From Candidatus Cloacimonadota bacterium (GTDB lineage Bacteria; Cloacimonadota; Cloacimonadia; Cloacimonadales; TCS61): 17,420 nt of DNA. A program made the translations under genes and the position numbers. The DNA is taken from assembly GCA_003647825.1 (NCBI GenBank), contig QMNP01000006.1, positions 1 to 17,420 of the forward strand, written 5' to 3'. The notes under the pieces were generated by a model that saw nothing but the letters and a program-made list of their open reading frames with translations, was not told where the DNA came from and searched no databases. Positions 1 to 6,935 of this stretch are shown here, piece by piece; the first letter of the stretch is position 1; every line of letters starts with the position of its first letter.

Positions 1-1
1 A

Positions 2-295
2 CTTTTATCTGGGGAAATTTGGCGACAAAACGCAACTCATGCTAACAAAATGGCAAAACTTCTAGCAGAAAAAATAAAAGATATTCCACAGATCAAGATA
101 ACTCAAGAAGTGGATGCAAACGGAGTTTTTGCTATTGTTCCTTCTAAGATAATTCCAATATTGCAGGAAGAGTTTTTCTTTTACATGTGGGATGAACATA
201 ACTCCGAAGTGCGTTGGATGACCTCGTTTGATACAAATGAAGAAGATATTGAACAGTTTGTGATATTAATAAAAAAATTGCTGGACTCGACTTAA
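2..295 (+). CDS. ltaE: Threonine aldolase, C-terminal end (partial)
   Basis: This is the 3' end of a gene entering from the left edge; the frame is open from base 2 and stops at 293-295. The visible ~97 residues read GEIWRQNATHANKMAKLLAE, then VDANGVFAIVP, FFFYMWDE and VRWMTSFDTNEEDIEQF. These match the C-terminal small domain of low-specificity L-threonine (L-allo-threonine) aldolases, PLP fold-type I enzymes that cleave threonine to glycine and acetaldehyde in the cytoplasm. The PLP lysine and most of the active site lie outside the window. The ATG at 50 is an internal methionine, not the start, because the homologous sequence continues upstream of it. It is the only plus-strand gene and converges on the minus-strand cluster. 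The gene symbol is by family resemblance; a related beta-eliminating lyase is a less likely alternative. Confidence 0.85.
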   Translation, partial: LLSGEIWRQNATHANKMAKLLAEKIKDIPQIKITQEVDANGVFAIVPSKIIPILQEEFFFYMWDEHNSEVRWMTSFDTNEEDIEQFVILIKKLLDST

Positions 296-377
296 CAATT
301 CGGTGTTTTTCTATTCTATCTTAACCGAAGAGCTGAGTTGAGAACAGCACACTCACATCGAGGACGATCAAATGAAA

Positions 378-416
378 CCGCAGGTTCAATCGAGACGATT
401 GAACTGGCGGACCTGC
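378..416. repeat. Imperfect hairpin with alternative outer arms between convergent genes
   Basis: GTTCAATCG (384-392), loop AGA, CGATTGAAC (396-404) is a perfect 9-bp inverted repeat. CCGC (378-381) and GCGG (407-410) extend it across a 2-base mismatch, giving 15-base arms. A competing outer pair is GCAGGT (380-385) with ACCTGC (411-416), which shares bases with the inner arms. It lies between the aldolase stop (295) and the stop of the minus-strand gene (454), so it could terminate either transcript. Neither strand has the U-tract of a canonical intrinsic terminator. It is richer in GC than its surroundings and could be a dispersed intergenic repeat. Confidence 0.5.
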
Positions 417-453
417 AAAGCAGTTCAATAAAGTCACATGTGGTCATATTGTA

Positions 454-2673
454 CTATTTCAACAACATTAATTTCTTGGTAAGAGTTTCTTTACCTGTTT
501 TCAATTTTACAAAATAGATACCTGTTGATACAGGTTGTTTGTTATCATCAATACCGTTCCAAATAATTTGCTTATTTGCCGATTTAGAAATTTGATTATT
601 CGAGAAAGTTTTAATTTTTTGTCCCTTTAGATTGTAAATCACTAATTCAGCATTTCCGGTAGTTTCAGTGCTTAATTCAAATGAAATTGTTGTAGATGGA
701 TTAAAAGGATTTGGAAAAACGCTTATACTACAATCGGCTTCCTGCGGAATTTGATCATCTCCGATACCAGAACCTGTAGCAGTAATTTCATAAAGATCAT
801 CGGGACTGCCGATTGTCTCATTATCTGCAAAGATTATAGTTTCATTACAGTCAAAAACCTGATCTGTTGCTTCATCATAAAGTTTGAAAATTATCTCATC
901 GCCATTGTCATTTCCAACAATTGTAAAATACCAGAATCCATCATAATTTGGAGGATTTGGTTCTTGCCAATAACCAATACTTCGGCAGTCTGTTTCACCT
1001 CCGGGGCCAAAAGCAGCAATTGTATTTTCACCTTCGTTTGTAAAATCTTCTCCATTCAAGCTGGCTTCTGCCATCAAAATCATTGAATATTGTGTACCTG
1101 TTATTTGCTGCCAGTCAGGTGGATCCATCATGGGAAGATCATTATCTACCACTTGCAGATCGTTATCTGATGGAATGTAAATTAGTTCATCAGGGGAGTA
1201 CATGAAAATCTTATAACCTTGATCTGGTTCCATAAAATCAAGATCTCCCTGCCAACTGCCGGGAGGATTTATATATGTGGATGATTGATTCTGATTTTTT
1301 ACCTGATAAACATTATCTTCAATTGAGAAAAGAGCTTCTCCAATTTCTAAGGAATATAGAGGATAATAAGCGACCCAGTTCCAGCTAATATCCAAAGAAA
1401 TAGCTGCTGATGGATCAATAGGAGATCCCTCTACTTCAAAACCACTTACCGCATTATTCATCTGAACTAAATATGCTTCACCGTCGGTGATCTCTAGTAG
1501 ATCTCCCACCCAGTTGCCGGAAGGTGAATAATAAACTGACGATTCAGATTGGCTTTTTACCTGGTTGATGTCATTAACCAATGGTGCAAAAACTGTTTCT
1601 ATTAAAGTATTATCAGGATGAACATTGAATGAAATCCAATTCCAGTTTTCATTAAGGTCAAAAGACTGGATGGAACCATTAGATATATTGTAGGGTTCTT
1701 CTGGAGTGCCAATAGTTTCATTATCAATAAATTCAATAAGTTGGGTACATTCATAAATTGTCTCGGTTGCTTTTTCAAATATCTGAAATGAAATCATCTC
1801 ACCAGCAGAATTTCCTACCAGTGTAAAATACCAATATCCCTCCCAATAAGGAGGATTTGCATCTTGCCATTCTGCAATTCCTCTGCAGTCGGTATCTCCA
1901 TTCGGTCCAAACGCTGCAACAATATTGCCGATACCACCGGAAATAGGAATACCAAAAACATCTGCCGTTGTCATTAATACCATACTGTATTGAGTTCCAG
2001 AGATCTGTTCCCAATCTATAAGTGTTATGTCTGCATCTGAAACAGATTGATTTCCAATAAGTTCTATATTCTCCAATGTAACTGTTACATATCCGTCTAA
2101 CTGGGCAGAAATATCGTAAAAACCTGAGGTTAATTCAAATTGATAATATCCGCTCGAATTTGGATTTGTAGTTTGACCGTCACATTCTATAATTACCTCG
2201 GTGATAGAAGCTGCTGGAGGAGTATTTGTGATCAACGAAATTGTGCCGCCGATAAAGCTGTTTTGAATGGTGAGTTGGAATGGATCTGTTGGACTTCCAT
2301 AAGTCTGATTATCTTGGAATACAACAGATTCATTGAAAGTATAAATCTGGTCTGAAGCAGCGTCGTAAAATTTAAAAATTATGGGTTCTCCACCGGTATT
2401 TCCTACAATTGTAGAATACCAGAAACTCTCTTCTGGTGGCGTGAGGGGTTGCCACATAGCGATGGAACGGCAATCAGATTCTCCACCTGGACCGAAAGCT
2501 GCAATAATATTTCCATTATCACCTTCTATAATACTACCATATAAGCTGGCCTGAGCTATCATTACCATTGAGTATTGAGTACCGGTAATTACTTGCCAGT
2601 TGGGAGGATCTGCACTTAAAAACATAAAAACGTTTAAAATTATTAATATAAAACTGATCTTAAATATTCGCAT
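454..2673 (-). CDS. Modular secreted protein with type IX-like C-terminal sorting tail
   Basis: A 739-residue predicted extracellular protein. Order: signal peptide (1-21, ending FLSA); module A (24-133), an uncharacterised ~110-residue unit marked by GTQYSM, AAFGPGG, DCRSIA, WY.T.VGN and a DN.T.G.P ending; a carboxypeptidase-regulatory-like beta-sandwich (about 138-218); module A again (219-328); a WNWISFN module made of two similar halves (337-502); a third module A (517-626); and a sorting tail (645-739) with VFPNPFNPSTTISF, VIYNLKGQ, STGIYFVKL and the end KKLMLLK. Tails of this kind direct Bacteroidota-type proteins through the type IX system to the surface; that use here is inferred. An ideal ribosome site, AAGGAGG at 2679-2685, is 5 bases before the ATG. 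The gene follows the 229-residue gene by 18 bases, so they are probably co-transcribed. The role is unknown; adhesion or carbohydrate/polymer binding is plausible. Confidence 0.85.
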   Translation of the reverse strand: MRIFKISFILIILNVFMFLSADPPNWQVITGTQYSMVMIAQASLYGSIIEGDNGNIIAAFGPGGESDCRSIAMWQPLTPPEESFWYSTIVGNTGGEPIIFKFYDAASDQIYTFNESVVFQDNQTYGSPTDPFQLTIQNSFIGGTISLITNTPPAASITEVIIECDGQTTNPNSSGYYQFELTSGFYDISAQLDGYVTVTLENIELIGNQSVSDADITLIDWEQISGTQYSMVLMTTADVFGIPISGGIGNIVAAFGPNGDTDCRGIAEWQDANPPYWEGYWYFTLVGNSAGEMISFQIFEKATETIYECTQLIEFIDNETIGTPEEPYNISNGSIQSFDLNENWNWISFNVHPDNTLIETVFAPLVNDINQVKSQSESSVYYSPSGNWVGDLLEITDGEAYLVQMNNAVSGFEVEGSPIDPSAAISLDISWNWVAYYPLYSLEIGEALFSIEDNVYQVKNQNQSSTYINPPGSWQGDLDFMEPDQGYKIFMYSPDELIYIPSDNDLQVVDNDLPMMDPPDWQQITGTQYSMILMAEASLNGEDFTNEGENTIAAFGPGGETDCRSIGYWQEPNPPNYDGFWYFTIVGNDNGDEIIFKLYDEATDQVFDCNETIIFADNETIGSPDDLYEITATGSGIGDDQIPQEADCSISVFPNPFNPSTTISFELSTETTGNAELVIYNLKGQKIKTFSNNQISKSANKQIIWNGIDDNKQPVSTGIYFVKLKTGKETLTKKLMLLK

Positions 2674-2691
2674 AATATCCTCCTTAATTAT

Positions 2692-3381
2692 TTATTCCGA
2701 ACTATTGGGAACAAAATTACTATCTTGGCTGGCTGGAATGGGATTTGTTACAGATGTAACCCAGAAGAATTTATTTGATATTGGAATGCCAGATTGTGTC
2801 CAGTTCGTGCTGATTGTTTGACCCAGGTAAGTTCCTGAATTTATATCAGGTGTATCACTCCAATATACATTATAAAAATCAGCTTCTGGTACATGATCCC
2901 AGGAAATTTTCAGAAAATTTAATTCAGGATTTATGGAAATTGTAACATTTTCTGGAGCCGGCAGTGCTGAAACTGGGCTGGTAAAACTTATAGGATGTGG
3001 AGTTGATCCTGAACCGATAGTCGTATTATTAATAAAATCTACAGTATCTTCACTCAAATATATTTCATCATCAGTTTCATTATAGATTCTGAAGCTTATT
3101 GTTTCATAATTAATATTCCCTCTGATAGTAAAGTACCAGAAACCATCGTAGTCGGGGTACCAGATTCCTATTGATCGACAATCATTTTCTCCACCCGGCC
3201 CGAAAGCTGCAGCAATGTTTTCACCTTCTCCCGAGAAAGTTTCTCCATCCAACAGTATATCAGCATTCAAGATCATCGAATACTGTGTGCCGGTTATTGG
3301 CGTCCAACTAGGAGGAGAAGCAATTAGAGTAGATAATAGCGCTATTGATAATAATGCTATTATGGATGTTCTTTTTATCAT
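2692..3381 (-). CDS. Small secreted module A plus fibronectin III-like protein
   Basis: A 229-residue protein. It has a signal peptide (1-21, ending STLIAS), one module A (24-135, with GTQYSM, AAAFGPGG, DCRSIG, FWYFTIRGN and NNTTIGS) and a C-terminal fibronectin III-like domain (about 142-225, PAPENVTISI, LKISWDHV, YNVYWSD). It ends at NSSE, without the sorting tail of its two neighbours. It may therefore stay in the periplasm, leave by another route or bind a tailed protein. The ATG is preceded by AGAGG at good spacing. It starts 40 bases after the hairpin at 3421-3452, which separates it from the larger cluster, and it precedes the 739-residue gene by 18 bases. No catalytic motif is seen; a structural or binding role is inferred. 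Confidence 0.8.
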   Translation of the reverse strand: MIKRTSIIALLSIALLSTLIASPPSWTPITGTQYSMILNADILLDGETFSGEGENIAAAFGPGGENDCRSIGIWYPDYDGFWYFTIRGNINYETISFRIYNETDDEIYLSEDTVDFINNTTIGSGSTPHPISFTSPVSALPAPENVTISINPELNFLKISWDHVPEADFYNVYWSDTPDINSGTYLGQTISTNWTQSGIPISNKFFWVTSVTNPIPASQDSNFVPNSSE

Positions 3382-3420
3382 TTAACCTCTAACGATCACT
3401 AAATAAAATCAAGTAAATTT

Positions 3421-3452
3421 ATAAACACCCCGAGCTACCCCGGGGTGTTTAT
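3421..3452 (-). terminator. Hairpin terminator after the beta-helix gene
   Basis: ATAAACACCCCG (3421-3432) and CGGGGTGTTTAT (3441-3452) are perfect 12-bp complementary arms with an 8-base loop. The hairpin begins 19 bases after the stop of the minus-strand 1147-residue gene. Reading on the minus strand, the 3' arm ends in GTTTAT followed by AAATTT, a broken rather than clean U-tract. It may stop most transcription or act as a partial attenuator, leaving reduced expression of the two genes that follow. Confidence 0.8.
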
Positions 3453-3471
3453 CTGCTCAAAAGAATGGAGC

Positions 3472-6400
3472 TTATTTAATTAACAAACATTTCTTAATCT
3501 GAGATGCAGAACCAGCTTCCAGCTTATAGAAGTAAATTCCAGAGCTGTAGTCGGTTGCATTCCATACTACGTTATACGTACCAGCTTCTTTATACTCATT
3601 TATCAGGTTGCAAACTTGCTGACCTTTGGCATTGTAAATTGTAATAGTTACGTTTTGTCCTTCTGGAATAGAGTATCTGATACTGGTTAATGGGTTGAAA
3701 GGATTAGGATGATTCTGACCAAGGCTAAGTGTTGCAGGAGCATCTGGAGTGTCAGAATTAAATTCAATTCCAATAGGATTATCTACCGAACCAATGACTT
3801 CATCTGGTATATATTCGAATGATTCATAACTAACAAATTCATTGCCGGTATTCATCTCATGAGCACGGAAGTATAATTCATCAAGTTCTTCATTTCCTAC
3901 AACGGTAAAGTACCAGAAGTCACCTTCCTGATATCCTATTGAACGACAGTTTCCTGCAATATCAAAAACACCAACAGCTGTGTTTTCTGCCAAATCCATC
4001 GTTGCCATTACAACCATGTTGCTTTTTGTGCCCTTCATCAACGTCCAGTTTTCAGGTTGAATTTTTTCTACAACTCTTGCATTATTACCGCGGGAAGAAT
4101 TTTCAGGATATGTAAGGTTAGCAGCGGTAGTCATATTGATCTTATATCCTACCCCAGGAGACATAGTAACAAGGTCTCCAACCCATGAGCCAGAATAAAC
4201 GGCAGATTGTGTCTGGTTTTTAATCATTTCAGCACTGCCCCCAAGGCTTTCCAGGGCATCTTCGATAGCCATAGAAGTTTGCGGCAGATAACCGAGCCAA
4301 GTCCAGTTTTCTGGAAGAGAAATAGGAGTTATGATGGGATTGATCTTTTCACCGTCCAATTCAAAATCGTTATATGCATTGAGCATTTGAACTAATACAC
4401 CATCACCTGTATCCACTTCATTATAATCACCAAACCAAGCTGAACCTATATCGTCATACATCAGGGAGAAGCCTTCATGTTTAACCTGATAAACATCTGG
4501 AACTGTAACAAGGTCGTCAAAAATAACATCAGTATCATCAGAAGTTGGATCAGTAGGATCTGGAGTTAAGTTGAACGATATCCAGTTCCATTGCTGTGTC
4601 AGATCAAATGATTGAGTTTCGGTTGTTGAAGGAAATGTTAGATCACTTGATATGATCTCATTGTCGCTGAAGATGATGCTCTCATAAGCAGTATCAGTAG
4701 TACCAGTAGAAGAGTTATAGAAGCTGAAATCGATTTGCTCAGTTCCCGGGTTTGCCCCATAACTCACTACATTCATATACCAATAGCCTGGTATAGAAAA
4801 ATAATGTTCAGTAGCATCCCAAAGCGGGTGTGGTCCATCAACCCAGATAGCAGTACCACGGCAGTCAGTAACACCACCAGGTCCAAAAGCACCCAATTGA
4901 TTACTTCCATCATTCTGCAAAAATTCACCATTTTGTGAAGCAGTGATATAGACAGTCTCCAGGAAGCTTGTTCCAGGGACGGTAGACCATTCAAGTAAAT
5001 CCAGATCAATATCTGTTGTAGAATAATTTGCATATACGTTCACATCGTAGTATCTGGCTATGGCATAACCATCTAATGTTGCAGTTACGTCGCAAGCACC
5101 AGTTGTTGTGCTAAGAGTATATTCACCTGTAACTGGATCTGGTGATGTTGTATAACCATTTGCTTCTACAACGACATCGGCCAGAAGTCCAGCACCTCCA
5201 GTGATAGTTACTATACCCGTAACATCACCAAAATAAACCAGAGGTTCCAAGATGAAATCAATGTCTTCAGTAGGAACACTGGATTGTACAGGAATTGATG
5301 TATAGGTTGAATCCTGGAAACCATTCAATGATGCTGTTACATCGTACACGCCAGGTGCTATTTGCAAACTATATGCCCAGTAACCAACAGGTACAGCTTC
5401 TATATAAAACGGATTAGTTTGTTCATCACCTGCCGATATAACAACACTGGAAATAGTGCCTTCACCATTTAGATCAACAGTGCCCTGAACATATCCAGGA
5501 GCAGGTAAAGACAGTTCAAAGTCTATATCTGTAACCAGCTGGTTAGCGATGACTACAACATTTGTATAGCTTAAAGGATCAGAAGTATAGCCATCCAGCG
5601 TAGCTGTTACATCGTAAGTTCCTGCCCCGACATCACCAAAATATGTACCATCTTCATTAGGATTTGTGGTGGTAACAGGATTAACTCCATCGTCTATAGT
5701 TATTAATACATCTGTAATATCACTTGGATCATTTTCATCGGTGAATGTAACCATACCAGAAATCCCAGCTTGATAGAAGAAGAAAGCTCCCATATCATTA
5801 CGTGTATTATCGGGATCATCGTATTGCTCATCAGGACTTCCTGTATTTAAACATGGAGATGTTGCTTCAATATGATAATCACCAGAAGAAGCATCTACAA
5901 ATTGAGGATCGTCAGTAAGCTCTTCTCCAATATTGCCAACTCCCCAGGTTACTGTAGCACCTGGTTCAGCATTTATTTCATCTTCACCACCATCAATATC
6001 TGAGTAATCGATACTGATTTCACTATTTGGGCTAACGTATATATTGTTATCATCGTTTTCCCAAACAATTGAGTTTAACAATACAATATTTGAATTATAA
6101 GTAGCAGCGATTCCGCATCCAGGCCAATTAGAAAGATTATTTGAAATTGTAAGATTTACAAGTTGCGGTTGAGAACCGTTGAATGTGTAAATCCCAGCAC
6201 CTTCCAGACCTGATGTGTTATCAGCAACAAGAACATGATCAAAAGCAGGATCTGAATCGAACATGTAAACACCACCACCCTCATAGGCTGCAGTATTGTT
6301 TGTAATTTCCACATCTGTAAGAGTTGCATCTGATGTATGGAAATAAATACCTCCAGCAGCACCAGTCGATGTATTACCGTCGATAACTGTGTCTTCCATG

Positions 6401-6915
6401 ATAATATCTGAATTTACCAGGAACATTGCTCCGCCGGTTGTTGCCTGGCTGTTTTCAATATTACAATTCTGAAATTCTATATCAGAAGAATTTACACAAT
6501 AGAATGTACCACCTCTTACATCCGCACCCAGACCACTTGCAATACCGTATTCGAAATTGCAATAGTAAAATCTACTCTCATTTTGTCCGTTGGTGTCAGT
6601 ATCAGTAAATCTAAAACCATGCCATCCTGTAGCAGGAACAACAGCTGTAAAAGTAATTTCATTACCATCTATACCATCAGCAAGAATTCTACCCTCGACG
6701 TTAAATTTATAGTGACCAGTAAATTGAACAGTTACACCGTCTTCAATTGTAAGTTCATCTCCACTGTCCAGTGTAATTTCACCATTAATGTTATATGGAC
6801 TTTCAGCTGCTGTCCAATCTAAATCGACCAGACTACCACCCGGGATATTAACATCCGCCAATAATCCGGCAGATATGCACAACAACATACTAATAAAAAC
6901 CAAGATCTTTTTCAT
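3472..6915 (-). CDS. Large surface protein: beta-helix, carboxypeptidase-regulatory-like domains, sorting tail
   Basis: An 1147-residue predicted secreted protein. Order: signal peptide (1-20, ending GLLA); a right-handed parallel beta-helix (about 45-300) of repeating short strands such as GGAMFLVNSD, GGIYFHTSDATLTD and GGGVYMFDSDP; the cap-like SPCLNTGSPD and RNDMGAF (353-378); three carboxypeptidase-regulatory-like domains (383-468, 472-557, 562-640) with repeated Y.VTA.L.GY/F; module A (642-755, GAFGPGG, DCRGTAI); a two-halved WNWISFN module (768-935); a divergent module A (955-1050, NCRSIGY, FWYFTVVGN); and a type IX-like tail (1063-1147, NHPNPFNP, SGIYFYKL, KKCLLIK). No pectate lyase catalytic residues can be assigned, so adhesion or ligand binding is more likely than hydrolysis, though an enzyme cannot be excluded. 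AAGGAGG at 6920-6926 is 4 bases before the ATG. The gene follows the propeller lipoprotein by 20 bases, inside the secretin operon, and is followed by a terminator. Confidence 0.87.
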   Translation of the reverse strand: MKKILVFISMLLCISAGLLADVNIPGGSLVDLDWTAAESPYNINGEITLDSGDELTIEDGVTVQFTGHYKFNVEGRILADGIDGNEITFTAVVPATGWHGFRFTDTDTNGQNESRFYYCNFEYGIASGLGADVRGGTFYCVNSSDIEFQNCNIENSQATTGGAMFLVNSDIIMEDTVIDGNTSTGAAGGIYFHTSDATLTDVEITNNTAAYEGGGVYMFDSDPAFDHVLVADNTSGLEGAGIYTFNGSQPQLVNLTISNNLSNWPGCGIAATYNSNIVLLNSIVWENDDNNIYVSPNSEISIDYSDIDGGEDEINAEPGATVTWGVGNIGEELTDDPQFVDASSGDYHIEATSPCLNTGSPDEQYDDPDNTRNDMGAFFFYQAGISGMVTFTDENDPSDITDVLITIDDGVNPVTTTNPNEDGTYFGDVGAGTYDVTATLDGYTSDPLSYTNVVVIANQLVTDIDFELSLPAPGYVQGTVDLNGEGTISSVVISAGDEQTNPFYIEAVPVGYWAYSLQIAPGVYDVTASLNGFQDSTYTSIPVQSSVPTEDIDFILEPLVYFGDVTGIVTITGGAGLLADVVVEANGYTTSPDPVTGEYTLSTTTGACDVTATLDGYAIARYYDVNVYANYSTTDIDLDLLEWSTVPGTSFLETVYITASQNGEFLQNDGSNQLGAFGPGGVTDCRGTAIWVDGPHPLWDATEHYFSIPGYWYMNVVSYGANPGTEQIDFSFYNSSTGTTDTAYESIIFSDNEIISSDLTFPSTTETQSFDLTQQWNWISFNLTPDPTDPTSDDTDVIFDDLVTVPDVYQVKHEGFSLMYDDIGSAWFGDYNEVDTGDGVLVQMLNAYNDFELDGEKINPIITPISLPENWTWLGYLPQTSMAIEDALESLGGSAEMIKNQTQSAVYSGSWVGDLVTMSPGVGYKINMTTAANLTYPENSSRGNNARVVEKIQPENWTLMKGTKSNMVVMATMDLAENTAVGVFDIAGNCRSIGYQEGDFWYFTVVGNEELDELYFRAHEMNTGNEFVSYESFEYIPDEVIGSVDNPIGIEFNSDTPDAPATLSLGQNHPNPFNPLTSIRYSIPEGQNVTITIYNAKGQQVCNLINEYKEAGTYNVVWNATDYSSGIYFYKLEAGSASQIKKCLLIK

Positions 6916-6935
6916 AAGACCTCCTTATTTTTTTT

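Noticed and set aside
299..329. TTCGGT ... ACCGAA inverted repeat just after the aldolase stop
   Set aside because: Six base pairs with a 19-base loop and no following U-tract; likely chance.
751..1086. A 111-codon plus-strand open frame opposite the modular secreted protein
   Set aside because: It lies entirely antisense to module A and the sorting tail region, with Cys/Ile-rich shadow-like composition.
3472..6915. Polysaccharide lyase assignment for the beta-helix protein
   Set aside because: The fold is suggested by the repeats, but no catalytic lyase residues can be identified, so an enzyme name would be unsupported.
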